DNA of 53,730 bases from a virus (IMGVR_UViG_3300003319_000115:1-53730); one strand, 5' to 3'; shown: positions 42,536-49,940, counted from the stretch's first letter. Program-made: numbers and translations. Notes: generated by a model from the letters alone, not told the origin.

Positions 42536-42786
42536 AGCTAATAGACAAAATAACACCAAGTCCCTATACAAGAGCCCAAAGTGTTTACACAATACTACGT
42601 AAACAAAATCTCTCAAATTGGGACTTGGTGTGTTTTTGTATAGAATTCTTAGCGTTACAAGCACATACGTACAACTGGCTCACAAGTTTCATTAAACCTC
42701 TAGCCCGAATCGTCTATACGACCCATTACTATGAAGGCGAATCCATTGGTTTATATGAAAATCCTAAAAGTGACACCCCACCGTAA
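42493..42786 (+). CDS. Hypothetical 97-residue protein
   Basis: Basic/aromatic, with a hydrophobic middle (LVCFCIEFLALQAHTYNWL) that could be a buried helix. The gene contains two halves of a 12-bp inverted repeat, ACACCAAGTCCC at 42553-42564 and GGGACTTGGTGT at 42620-42631, the latter followed by GTTTTT. Function unknown. Confidence 0.5.
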   Translation: MGESNGVYEHSKRVELIDKITPSPYTRAQSVYTILRKQNLSNWDLVCFCIEFLALQAHTYNWLTSFIKPLARIVYTTHYYEGESIGLYENPKSDTPP

Positions 42787-42913
42787 CACACTGTGGAAAT
42801 GCACTCACTGTGGTAAGTGTGGAAGCGGAAAGAAAGCGTACAAGGAACATCGTTGTACCACCCAACAAGAATTAGACTTAGTGGTAGAGTTAAACGATGA
42901 CAAAATTACTTGA
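42731..42913 (+). CDS. Small zinc-finger protein
   Basis: 60 residues (an internal ATG at 42755 is an alternative). KCTHCGKCGSGKKAYKEHRC gives Cys and His spaced as in a C2H2/C2HC-type finger. DNA or RNA binding is likely. It overlaps its neighbours by 56 and 17 bases. Confidence 0.6.
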   Translation: MKANPLVYMKILKVTPHRNTLWKCTHCGKCGSGKKAYKEHRCTTQQELDLVVELNDDKIT

Positions 42914-43211
42914 AAACCAAAGACTAATTTTTGCTTACAATCGTCATTACGCAATCATGATTTGGACAGACAGTGAATGTGTCCAACATGACGCAGAAGC
43001 GATGACTGTAAACTTGGAAGATATTGGTATTGATGATTGGAATGAGTTTGTCACTGAACCAGGACTCTACCTATGGATCGGTAACATTCATATCCACACT
43101 CATAGCGGGCCTGATGATGATTATGATGTATGTTATACGACAAAGCAAGTGATTAAGTCTGATATTGAAGATGTAAAAAAGTTATTTACAGAACTTTCTA
43201 CTAGACCTTGA
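42897..43211 (+). CDS. Hypothetical 104-residue protein
   Basis: Helix-strand mix with a WIGNIHIHTHSGPDDDYDV segment rich in His and Asp. Its stop lies inside promoter C. The family is not recognised. Confidence 0.55.
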   Translation: MTKLLENQRLIFAYNRHYAIMIWTDSECVQHDAEAMTVNLEDIGIDDWNEFVTEPGLYLWIGNIHIHTHSGPDDDYDVCYTTKQVIKSDIEDVKKLFTELSTRP

Positions 43212-43237
43212 CAAACGGGGGTCCAACGTGTTATATT
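43208..43237 (+). promoter_or_regulatory. Phage-type sigma70-like promoter C
   Basis: TTGACA (43208-43213), 18-base spacer, TATATT (43232-43237). Arms GGGGTCCA (43218-43225) and TGGACTCC (43239-43246) form an inverted repeat around the -10 box. The leader to ATG 43260 is about 15 bases and Shine-Dalgarno-less (CACACCAAAAATG). Confidence 0.85.
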
Positions 43238-43259
43238 GTGGACTCCAGCCACACCAAAA

Positions 43260-43790
43260 ATGACTTACTCGAAAAATCCTCGCGCAATTCTTATAGTTAA
43301 AGATCAACTCGATCAACTCGTACCAGCAACAAATGACATTACTTGGATCACTGATGATCCTGTTACGTTAGCGTATCGTCTACGTCAAGCATTTAATGTA
43401 GCACAAAGTTTTAAAACGAACTTTAGTCAGTATAGTAAGTTGAAGGATCAATACATTATCAAAGTAGAACGCAATAGGGTTACAGCTAAACTCCGTATCG
43501 TAGACGCTAAACCCCTCGTTCTTGATCCCCAAGAGTTCAAGAAATCAATCCCCAAGCTCACTTCCCCACTAACCGACGTATTTTCAATGGTTGGTTTACT
43601 AATTGCCAACCAGTATGAAGAAGTGTGGTTTAATGAAGCAGAGCTTAGTTCAGACGATCTTACTAAGCTTTACAAGTGGACTAGTAGCAACGGTTATAGT
43701 ATCATAAATGGTAATGGTATTACCGTAACTAAGAAAGATTGTGGAGAATTGGAATGGAAACCGAAGGAACAAAAAGTGGTCGATTCGTGA
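43260..43790 (+). CDS. Hypothetical early protein under promoter C
   Basis: 176 residues from ATG 43260. Alpha/beta: a helical first third, KVERNRVTAKLRIVDAKPLVL, then EEVWFNEAELSSDDLTKLYKW near the end. No family is recognised. A 14-bp hairpin straddles its stop. Confidence 0.6.
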   Translation: MTYSKNPRAILIVKDQLDQLVPATNDITWITDDPVTLAYRLRQAFNVAQSFKTNFSQYSKLKDQYIIKVERNRVTAKLRIVDAKPLVLDPQEFKKSIPKLTSPLTDVFSMVGLLIANQYEEVWFNEAELSSDDLTKLYKWTSSNGYSIINGNGITVTKKDCGELEWKPKEQKVVDS

Positions 43791-44155
43791 ACGTGATAAA
43801 CGAATCGACCACTAAAAGAGTATGGATTACGAATTACGCAGGACACAATTACGAGCGAGCGAAGTCATTTGGTGAGTTACGTTTTGTCACCAAGGGTTCC
43901 ATCAACTTTCAAAGCCTTGACCGTCTCAAGTTTCAAGTTGCTCAAGATTTGATGGAGATTCAGGAAGATGACTTTGTACTCCTTTCGGGAACGAACATTA
44001 TTAGTGTCATTACTTGCTTACTTGTTTATGAGAAATTTGGCCGTATCAACATTCTCAACTATGACAAATACACTGATACTTACCGAGTCCTAGTTGTTGA
44101 TAGTACTTCCAATAAAGACATAATCCGAGTCATAATGGGAGAGAAATCATTATGA
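43754..44155 (+). CDS. Hypothetical protein after the junction hairpin
   Basis: 133 residues from ATG 43754, overlapping the previous gene by 37 bases; the hairpin at 43775-43813 lies inside its first 20 codons. Includes VWITNYAGHNYERAKSFGELRFVTKG and a helical/hydrophobic FVLLSGTNIISVITCLLVY. Family unknown. Confidence 0.55.
   Translation: METEGTKSGRFVNVINESTTKRVWITNYAGHNYERAKSFGELRFVTKGSINFQSLDRLKFQVAQDLMEIQEDDFVLLSGTNIISVITCLLVYEKFGRINILNYDKYTDTYRVLVVDSTSNKDIIRVIMGEKSL
43775..43813 (+). other. 14-bp perfect hairpin at a gene junction
   Basis: AGTGGTCGATTCGT (43775-43788) and ACGAATCGACCACT (43800-43813) pair perfectly over an 11-base loop. It spans the stop of the 176-residue gene and the start region of the next frame, so it could control translation or processing of the transcript. 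Confidence 0.8.
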
Positions 44156-44331
44156 TTCGCAAACAGATTGAGTTAGACGAGGAAAACGTTGATTGGTTTT
44201 TTGCTACTTACGGTAACGCGAGCTTAAGCTGGGTGTTGAACCTGTTACTCTTAAAGTTTCGTGAAGCCCACACGCACACACCAACTGACTATGCTAAAAT
44301 TGGTGCCGAAGCATTAAAGGAGGAATTATGA
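44152..44331 (+). CDS. Small RHH-like DNA-binding candidate
   Basis: 59 residues (starts in a 4-base overlap). ENVDWFFATYGNASLSWVLNLLLLKFREAHTHTPTDYAKI has the strand-helix-helix layout seen in small phage ribbon-helix-helix proteins; the N-terminal IELDEENV would be the strand. Probably a regulator, by fold inference only. ATGA overlap with the next gene. Confidence 0.5.
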   Translation: MIRKQIELDEENVDWFFATYGNASLSWVLNLLLLKFREAHTHTPTDYAKIGAEALKEEL

Positions 44332-44630
44332 ATTATGAAGAACTTAAGCTAGTAATGGATAAGTTCAAAGAGGAACATGGTGATAGTAAGCCACCAAAGC
44401 TCTATGTTGTAGAATTACTTGTAAGTGAATATACAGATCGTTATTACCATGACCCAAACCATAACATTTGGTTAATGTCCAAAAGTGTTTGGGATAAGTT
44501 TGTAGAGATGTTGCCAGTGATTGAGCATAACACCGAACAATGGGGAATGCCCATTATCTTCGTTAAATCAATTTTTCATATTCCAGAGTATAAAAAAGAA
44601 ATCACTACCTTCCACAGCAAATATCTATAA
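44328..44630 (+). CDS. Hypothetical 100-residue protein
   Basis: Soluble alpha/beta with PKLYVVELLVSEYTDRYYHD and a helical end; ends 2 bases before the nuclease gene, suggesting co-expression. The family is not recognised. Confidence 0.55.
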   Translation: MNYEELKLVMDKFKEEHGDSKPPKLYVVELLVSEYTDRYYHDPNHNIWLMSKSVWDKFVEMLPVIEHNTEQWGMPIIFVKSIFHIPEYKKEITTFHSKYL

Positions 44631-44632
44631 CA

Positions 44633-45583
44633 ATGGAACTAGAACCAGTACCTAAGCAAGTTTTCATGGCAGCTTTCCCTCGTTACGAGCCTCTCATTAA
44701 AGATTCTACCGCCATTGTAACCGCTAAAACCTGCTTTCGCAAATATTTCTATCGCATTGTTCTCGGTAGAGTTCCCGGTAACACAGCACCGTGGCTAACT
44801 TTTGGTGGGGCTTATCATAAGTTTAGAGAACATTTAGAGTTAGAATATAATAAGTTACTCAAAGAAGGAAAAACTAAAGAAGATGCCTGTCTATTCTCAT
44901 TTCAGCCCGCCCTTAAAGCAGGAGTAGACAACCTAGATAAGCGACACGTTACTCCCCCAGCAGGAACTCAATGGGATTTCTTTACCAAAGACAGGTTTAC
45001 GAAATCGTGTAAGGAAGCGTGGAAACATTGGGTTATCGAGAAGAAACAAAACAAAATTGAGGTCATTGCAATTGAACAAGCCTTCAATGTACAACTACGA
45101 GACGGTAGCTCGACATCTGGACGTTTTGATCAAATTATTCGGTGGAACGGAAAATTGTGGGGTAGAGATTTTAAGACGACCTCGAAAGAAGGAGCTTATT
45201 ATTCACGTACGTTGGAACCAAACGATCAATTTACGCGATATACTCTCAGTGAGTCCTTACTTTGCGGAGAACCTGTTCAGGGACAAATCATTGAAGTCCT
45301 TTACAATAGTAAATCTAAAGGACCACTCATCAGTGTCTATACGACTACAAGAACTCCCGAACAGTTAAAGAAGTGGGAAGATGAGTTAATTTTCTTTCAT
45401 CAGCTTCTTGCTATGTGTCGCGAGCAAGACAACTGGCCCATGATGGATAATTATTATCAATGTTCTCATTGCGACTACCATAGTGTATGTAAGAAACCCA
45501 ACGAAGCTGCACAAATGGCTCAGTTGCGCAATGAATACAAGTTGGAACCGTGGGATAATACGAGGATTGGAGTTGAGGATTAA
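44633..45583 (+). CDS. PD-(D/E)XK nuclease, Cas4/RecB-like with probable Fe-S cluster
   Basis: 316 residues. An N-terminal Cys (KTCFRKYFYRI) plus three C-terminal Cys (YQCSHCDYHSVC) fit the four-Cys iron-sulfur clamp of Cas4/AddB-type nucleases. Active site: GRFDQIIRWNGKLWGRDFKTT supplies the two Asp and Lys of PD-(D/E)XK, with EQAFNV near it. Cleaves DNA, probably processing ends for recombination with the Sak4-like ATPase downstream. Its stop lies in the 24-bp tandem repeat. Confidence 0.85.
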   Translation: MELEPVPKQVFMAAFPRYEPLIKDSTAIVTAKTCFRKYFYRIVLGRVPGNTAPWLTFGGAYHKFREHLELEYNKLLKEGKTKEDACLFSFQPALKAGVDNLDKRHVTPPAGTQWDFFTKDRFTKSCKEAWKHWVIEKKQNKIEVIAIEQAFNVQLRDGSSTSGRFDQIIRWNGKLWGRDFKTTSKEGAYYSRTLEPNDQFTRYTLSESLLCGEPVQGQIIEVLYNSKSKGPLISVYTTTRTPEQLKKWEDELIFFHQLLAMCREQDNWPMMDNYYQCSHCDYHSVCKKPNEAAQMAQLRNEYKLEPWDNTRIGVED

Positions 45584-45619
45584 AGTTAACCCAACGTTGA
45601 AGATTAAAGTTAACCCAAC
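45572..45619 (+). repeat. 24-bp tandem duplication
   Basis: GTTGARGATTAAAGTTAACCCAAC twice in direct succession (45572-45595 and 45596-45619; one difference). It covers the nuclease stop and the following gap. A recent duplication or a binding-site pair. Confidence 0.8.
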
Positions 45620-45624
45620 TAACA

Positions 45625-45846
45625 ATGCCCAAAACAACTTTGGTTACGCTCGAAAAGGAACTGGGGGAGCGGGGCTTTAATAAGTATCGCACACTAGCTC
45701 CCGCTGGTGATACTCAGCTAACCATTTGGCGTCGTAACGACGAAGAAATTATTACACTTTATTCCTCTTCCGGTATCTACGACATCTACTATCGTCTCAA
45801 CGACATCTCTGAACTCTCAGTGATTAATCCAAATGCCCAAGGTTAA
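45625..45846 (+). CDS. Hypothetical 73-residue protein
   Basis: Beta-rich (YRTLAPAGDTQLTIWRRND, YSSSGIYDIYYRLND). Starts 6 bases after the 24-bp repeats. Overlaps next gene by 14 bases. The family is not recognised. Confidence 0.55.
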   Translation: MPKTTLVTLEKELGERGFNKYRTLAPAGDTQLTIWRRNDEEIITLYSSSGIYDIYYRLNDISELSVINPNAQG

Positions 45847-46093
45847 TACGGTTGTAAACATTATCACAATGGCAGGAACGACGATTAGTGTTCCTACTGA
45901 GGAAGATTGGACGAAGGTATCGGCAGAGGTGAGAAACTGTAAGAGTGGTTTGGTGAAGATTAAAGCTCTCGATCCACAAAATCCAGCTACGGAAGTAGAC
46001 TTTTACATTAATCCCGCTTGTGTCGCTATCATCGCCGTAGAAAAGCAATCAGTAATTGAAGCTCCACCTAAGCTTCTCACCAAACTTCAATGA
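45833..46093 (+). CDS. Hypothetical 86-residue protein
   Basis: Beta-rich small domain (TTISVPTEEDWTKVSAEVRN, LVKIKALDPQNP) ahead of the Sak4-like ATPase, with which it overlaps by 4 bases. Recombination accessory by position only. Confidence 0.55.
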   Translation: MPKVNTVVNIITMAGTTISVPTEEDWTKVSAEVRNCKSGLVKIKALDPQNPATEVDFYINPACVAIIAVEKQSVIEAPPKLLTKLQ

Positions 46094-46920
46094 ACTTCTA
46101 TCGCCTTCAAGATAAACCACCATTAGAAAGTAGCTCCACACTTGTCTATGGACACTCTGGAAGCGGAAAAACAACATTTATTGGTACAGCAGGCGATAGA
46201 ACGCTTATTATCAATAATGGAAAGGGAATTGACACGCTCTATAGTCCAGGATTTATCCGTAAGTACGGTCCCGTTAATCCCCTTGTCATTGACGTACGAG
46301 AAAGCGGGCCTGTGTCAGAAGGGGCTTCGGCTTTCAACCAGATGTCTGGCGCAATTTCAAAGGGGTTCCTCACCTTACGTGATGATTTCGACAACGTAGC
46401 AATTGATGATGGAACAATGATGAATCTGCACGCTAACCTTAAGGCAATTGAGGTAGCGGCAGAGTACAGAGGAAGCAAGACGTTAGGCGCAGCAAAGAAA
46501 CATAACTTAGTTGTGCTTGACGTGGGGGATTACAATTTCCAGTTCGCTTTACTTCACCAGTTCCTCACATGGCTCCGCGACTTATGCAAGGAACATAACA
46601 AACACTTAATAATCGCCGCCCACATTCGCGAGATTTACGGAAAGCTTAGTGGTCCCGGAGCAGAAGCACCATTACGTAGAGTGGTTCCTTCATTCTCCGG
46701 AAAGACATTTCCCGATTCTGTTGTTGCATTGTTCGATAATGTGTGGAAGTTTGAAGTAGTAAGCACGGCCCGTGAACCAATCTATCGTGCAATTACAATC
46801 GGGAACGAAATGACAGTAGCCAATACTTCAATGGGAGGAATACTTGATGAAAAGATAAATAATCCACATTTCTTACAACTGATGAAGAAGCTACAGGAAG
46901 CTAAGGCTAAGACTAAGTAA
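46090..46920 (+). CDS. Sak4-like RecA-family ATPase (recombinase)
   Basis: 276 residues. Walker A YGHSGSGKTTF (about 20-30) and Walker B-like VAIDDG (about 100-105); the segment KHNLVVLDVGDYNF and HLIIAAHIREIY complete the AAA_24/Sak4 layout. Sak4-type proteins anneal or exchange single strands in phage recombination. An adjacent ssDNA-binding protein and a RecB-like nuclease complete a recombination module. Confidence 0.8.
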   Translation: MNFYRLQDKPPLESSSTLVYGHSGSGKTTFIGTAGDRTLIINNGKGIDTLYSPGFIRKYGPVNPLVIDVRESGPVSEGASAFNQMSGAISKGFLTLRDDFDNVAIDDGTMMNLHANLKAIEVAAEYRGSKTLGAAKKHNLVVLDVGDYNFQFALLHQFLTWLRDLCKEHNKHLIIAAHIREIYGKLSGPGAEAPLRRVVPSFSGKTFPDSVVALFDNVWKFEVVSTAREPIYRAITIGNEMTVANTSMGGILDEKINNPHFLQLMKKLQEAKAKTK

Positions 46921-46941
46921 TAACACTCAACTAAAACTAAA

Positions 46942-47397
46942 ATGCAATTCACTTTCGATCCCACTCAGGTTTCCGCTGGTATCAAGATTTTCGACAAGGG
47001 CACCTACGAGTTTGCTATCGGTCAGCCCAAGCCGTTCTTCAAGGATGCACAGAACGATAAGAGTGAGAACTTTGGTGTCCGTTATGTTCTCACTGATCGC
47101 GCTAGTGGTGATAAGTACATTCAGACGTGTTACATGCACAATCAGGGTGGACAGTCGTTCTCCAAGGGTTTCATGATGGCAGCGTATGGTTTCGCTCGCA
47201 ATCAGGAGAACGAGTTTAACGCTTTCTGCCGTAAGGAGTTCACGGAGAAGGATTATGCCTTCTCTCACGAGGACAACTCGGCTGGGCGTTATTGGACCGA
47301 AGTTGCGGGCAAGAACATTGTTGCTGACATGGACGTGCAGTTTGATGCCAAGTCCGGTAATCAGCAACAGAAGGTTCAGTTCAGACCGATTGAGTAA
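46942..47397 (+). CDS. DUF669-like single-strand DNA-binding protein
   Basis: 151 residues; DPTQVSAGIKIFDKGTYEFAIGQPKPFF at the N-terminus is typical of the DUF669/ssDNA-binding partners of Sak4-type recombinases, followed by an OB-fold-like body and a C-terminal QQQKVQFRPIE. Likely coats ssDNA during recombination or replication. Leader lacks a Shine-Dalgarno (CTAAAACTAAAATG). Confidence 0.65.
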   Translation: MQFTFDPTQVSAGIKIFDKGTYEFAIGQPKPFFKDAQNDKSENFGVRYVLTDRASGDKYIQTCYMHNQGGQSFSKGFMMAAYGFARNQENEFNAFCRKEFTEKDYAFSHEDNSAGRYWTEVAGKNIVADMDVQFDAKSGNQQQKVQFRPIE

Positions 47398-47402
47398 TTA
47401 AT

Positions 47403-47481
47403 AGGGAATGGTCCCGGTGAGTAGTAACAGACAACAGCCCTGTTAGGGTTTAAAAGGCGAACCAATACAATAGCCTTCCCT
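47403..47481 (+). ncRNA. Small multibranched RNA-like element
   Basis: AGGGAA (47403-47408) closes with TTCCCT (47476-47481); inside are AACAG/CTGTT (47433-47444) and AAGGC/GCCTT (47454/47473). No gene is present. It shares the 'closed junction' architecture of the array further downstream. Confidence 0.45.
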
Positions 47482-47515
47482 GTAAAACGAAATCCGGGCG
47501 CCCACCCAATTACTT

Positions 47516-47701
47516 ATGTTCAGGATTCAAGTTAATAAAAAGTATGAGAAGGGTGATCGTATTAGGCTTATAGCTCACACTCCGAATAAATCAAGTCCCA
47601 CCCTCTTATGGGGCTTAGTGATGATCTATAAGCATCCATATATTTGGGTTCGTACAAACTCTAATATACCCGCGAACAGTAGAGTAACAGTTCGTGATTA
47701 A
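47516..47701 (+). CDS. Small hypothetical protein
   Basis: 61 residues, basic beta (IQVNKKYEKGDRIRLIAHTP). Overlaps the next gene by 8 bases. Possible small beta-barrel; family unknown. Confidence 0.5.
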   Translation: MFRIQVNKKYEKGDRIRLIAHTPNKSSPTLLWGLVMIYKHPYIWVRTNSNIPANSRVTVRD

Positions 47702-47948
47702 TCATTGGCAGATTCATACAGCAGATAATAGATACTACGTCAGCTTTGAAGTTGCTGTAATGGTATTAGCTAGTTGGAAAGCTGACGAAGGTATTATTGA
47801 GTTCAGCAATTTAGCTGATACTACTATTGCACTCAATACTTGTGACATTGAATGCATCTTCGAAGTTACTGAGGAATCAGTAAGATTCGAAGCAAAGATG
47901 AAGAAAGATATTATTGCTATTCAAGACGAAGTAGAACATTACAGTTGA
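47694..47948 (+). CDS. Hypothetical 84-residue protein
   Basis: GTG start at 47694 overlapping the previous stop. Mixed alpha/beta. The stop is 6 bases before the structured RNA region. Not recognised. Confidence 0.5.
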   Translation: MINHWQIHTADNRYYVSFEVAVMVLASWKADEGIIEFSNLADTTIALNTCDIECIFEVTEESVRFEAKMKKDIIAIQDEVEHYS

Positions 47949-47954
47949 GTTCTA

Positions 47955-48027
47955 GGTTGGTGCGTGGAGTTATAACGAGATAACAGAAGCGCATCAACCG
48001 GAGTGTTTAGTGTTAGTTAAACACTCC
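47955..48027 (+). ncRNA. 5' structured modules preceding tRNA-Lys
   Basis: GGTTGGTGCG (47955-47964) pairs with CGCATCAACC (47990-47999), ten pairs with one G-U, enclosing GTTAT/ATAAC. Directly after it GGAGTGTTTA (48000-48009) pairs with TAAACACTCC (48018-48027), 10 bp with an 8-base loop. These adjoin tRNA-Lys with 5 bases between, so they are likely part of the same RNA precursor. Confidence 0.7.
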
Positions 48028-48032
48028 AAAAA

Positions 48033-48106
48033 ACCCCGATAGCTCAGTCGGTTAGAGCAACTGACTTTTAATCAGTAGGTCGTGGGTTCGATTCCCACTC
48101 GGGGTA
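48033..48106 (+). tRNA. tRNA-Lys (anticodon TTT)
   Basis: Complete cloverleaf of 74 bases: acceptor ACCCCGA/TCGGGGT with A discriminator, D-arm AGCTCAG...GAGC, anticodon loop CTTTTAA, T-arm GTGGGTTCGATTCCCAC. No encoded CCA. Reads Lys AAA/AAG. Confidence 0.95.
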
Positions 48107-48779
48107 TTTGATGGGGTAGCACACAGCGAACGTCTGACTAACTAGTAGCTGTGTGGAAACGTAGTCTTGTCAACTACGGGTGAAGGAAACGTCTCATAAA
48201 CGTAACCCTTCCTACCCACACTTTTTGGTTAGTTATACTCAGTTAGCGTATCAAGAGGGTATTGGCCCGCATAATCCAATGTAAGTTACCAGGCCGTTAG
48301 CTATAACTAACCATTAACTTAAGTGTGTAATCGAGATGGCGCACAGTAGGTTACTACGAGCACCCTCGTTGCGCGACCTCCGTATGGCGTCGTAAGGGTT
48401 AGTTAACGTTAACGACGTACCTCTAACTACCCTCCCTTCTCTTACACACTAGTTAAGCGTCTACCCTTATGTAATGTTGGGGAACTAGGCTAACATCTAG
48501 TGAAAATTAGCCCGCTTAACTTTAATTTCGTTCCCATTCGACTAGCGGTAAGTCGCCCCGTAAATAGCGTAGTGCTGCGACCACGTTCGGGCTTAATAGG
48601 TGCTGATCCTGCGCGCGGGACAGCAAATACCTATATGAGTACATATCCGTGGTGAGGGAAACGCCGTTTTCGATAGCGGCATGGGAATTTGGTGATGTGT
48701 CAGTAGCATAACGCGAGATAGTGTGGCCTAAGCCTAACGGCAGATGGGTAGAATCCCACTCTGACTATCACCAAAATAA
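48107..48779 (+). ncRNA. Array of six closed, branched RNA modules between tRNA-Lys and tRNA-Gln
   Basis: 673 gene-free bases between two intact tRNAs. Closing stems: module 1 GGGTAG/CTACCC (48114/48212) holding CACACAGC/GCTGTGTG, CGTAGT/ACTACG and GAAGG/CCTTC; module 2 GGTTAGTTATA/TATAACTAACC (48227/48302; 11 bp); module 3 AGTGTGTAA/TTACACACT (48322/48442; 9 bp) with ACGAG/CTCGT and CGTCGT/ACGACG inside; module 4 AGTTAAGCG/CGCTTAACT (48451/48513; 9 bp) with GGCTAA/TTAGCC; module 5 TTCCCAT/ATGGGAA (48531/48681; 7 bp) with CGACT/AGTCG and TAGGTGCTG/CAGC-ACCTA; module 6 GGTGAT + GTCAG/CTGAC + ATCACC (48691/48772). None is a normal tRNA. Best seen as one large ornate phage RNA, of the general kind known as GOLLD or ROOL, but membership is not proved. 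Confidence 0.75.
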
Positions 48780-48851
48780 TCCCCACTCGTATAATGGTCA
48801 TTACACTGGACTTTGGCTCCGGGGATAATGGTTCGATTCCATTGTGGGGTA
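48780..48851 (+). tRNA. tRNA-Gln (anticodon TTG)
   Basis: 72-base cloverleaf: acceptor TCCCCAC/GTGGGGT (first pair is a T-T mismatch), anticodon stem CTGGA/TCCGG with loop CTTTGGC, T-arm AATGGTTCGATTCCATT. No encoded CCA. Reads Gln CAA. Confidence 0.85.
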
Positions 48852-48855
48852 TCTA

Positions 48856-49095
48856 ATGGACTACAATAACTTAATAGCTTGTATCTACTACGATACAAAT
48901 GTCATAGAAATACTTGATCCACAAGAACCTGATATAAGAGTTATAATAGACTTACTCGGACTTGAAAATATACATTATGATAGAAATTACTTATTCAAAC
49001 TAGCCCGAGGCATTTTGAAGTTTGCAAAGGTTCCTCATGTACCATCGCCATTAATGGGAATGAAATATAATAACACTTACATTGATGAACTATGA
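48856..49095 (+). CDS. Hypothetical 79-residue protein
   Basis: ATG at 48856, four bases after the tRNA-Gln 3' end; a longer frame from 48844 would run back into the tRNA. Mixed alpha/beta, overlaps the next gene by 4 bases. The family is not recognised. Confidence 0.55.
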   Translation: MDYNNLIACIYYDTNVIEILDPQEPDIRVIIDLLGLENIHYDRNYLFKLARGILKFAKVPHVPSPLMGMKYNNTYIDEL

Positions 49096-49280
49096 ATATT
49101 CCTGCCGAAGAATTAAATTATGTTATTCGCATTGAACAACGTTCTAGATTTTACCTAGATGCATTACGCTCTCAACTTCCTATTCCCGTATTTGCAACTA
49201 AAGAAGAAGAAATCGAAGAACATAGAAAAATCTTAGATGCTTATTGTAAAACTTGGTTAAGTTATAGGGATAAGTTATGA
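49092..49280 (+). CDS. Small helical protein
   Basis: 62 residues, two helices (NYVIRIEQRSRFYLDALRSQL, EEIEEHRKILDAYCKTWL). ATGA overlaps on both sides. The family is not recognised. Confidence 0.55.
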   Translation: MNIPAEELNYVIRIEQRSRFYLDALRSQLPIPVFATKEEEIEEHRKILDAYCKTWLSYRDKL

Positions 49281-49522
49281 AGAAAACATTAATCATTGAC
49301 GTAATTTGTCCTCAATGTAAAGCAAAAGACAATGAAGTAGAAATAGAAATCACTGAACACGGTTATGATGGTTCCTACTTTAGCCCCGGTCATGGTTGTC
49401 AGTGGACAGTGATTAAGAATCAAGAGTGTGAACATTGTAAGCACAAGTTTACTGACGACGATCTAGAACCCTACGAAGTAGAAATCCAAATGAGATATAG
49501 TGAACCGAGTGATCCTTTATGA
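49277..49522 (+). CDS. Zinc-ribbon protein
   Basis: 81 residues: CPQC (about 11-14) and CEHC (about 51-54), with a beta hairpin between (VEIEITEHGYDGSYFSPGHG). Zinc-binding, possibly nucleic-acid-binding. Confidence 0.6.
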   Translation: MKKTLIIDVICPQCKAKDNEVEIEITEHGYDGSYFSPGHGCQWTVIKNQECEHCKHKFTDDDLEPYEVEIQMRYSEPSDPL

Positions 49523-49707
49523 GCAAACAAGACATCGAACAATTCCTAAAGAAACTAGAAGGCAAGAAAATTGGTGATGGTATTGCAGCATTTGAAGAAC
49601 AGTTGGGTATAGAATTATTGAACGAAGATAATTCACATTATGGTGTATTGTGGTTTGATGTGGTGGTGCATGATGATGGTAAACCTGGATATGTGTTAAG
49701 AGTATGA
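49519..49707 (+). CDS. Hypothetical small protein
   Basis: 62 residues, helix then beta strands; overlaps both neighbours by 4 bases. The family is not recognised. Confidence 0.5.
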   Translation: MSKQDIEQFLKKLEGKKIGDGIAAFEEQLGIELLNEDNSHYGVLWFDVVVHDDGKPGYVLRV

Positions 49708-49940
49708 TTATCTCAATTAAACGTTTCATTCTTCAACACGATTTTGAAGTAGAAACACTAATAAACACACGATACATTTTAAAGATCGAAAATACTCAAC
49801 CACATGAAGGAAAACCAACAACTAGAATCTTAATGGATTCTCTAGATAGTAGTAGAGGACCAGATATTATTTATACATACGATACGTTAGGAACAATCAA
49901 AGGTAAGGTAACCAAAGCCCGGAAGGTACAAGGTGACTAA
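49704..49940 (+). CDS. Hypothetical beta-rich protein
   Basis: 78 residues; beta strands with a KIENTQPHEGKPTTRIL stretch. Overlaps the following frame by 8 bases. The family is not recognised. Confidence 0.5.
   Translation: MIISIKRFILQHDFEVETLINTRYILKIENTQPHEGKPTTRILMDSLDSSRGPDIIYTYDTLGTIKGKVTKARKVQGD

Noticed and set aside
42553-42631. 12-bp inverted repeat followed by T-run as a terminator
   Set aside because: The loop is 55 bases long and it lies inside a coding frame; kept only as a note in that gene's entry.
47955-48779. Degenerate tRNAs as explanation for the RNA modules
   Set aside because: None of the modules has a D-loop, anticodon arm of proper length and T-loop; closing stems vary from 6 to 11 bp.
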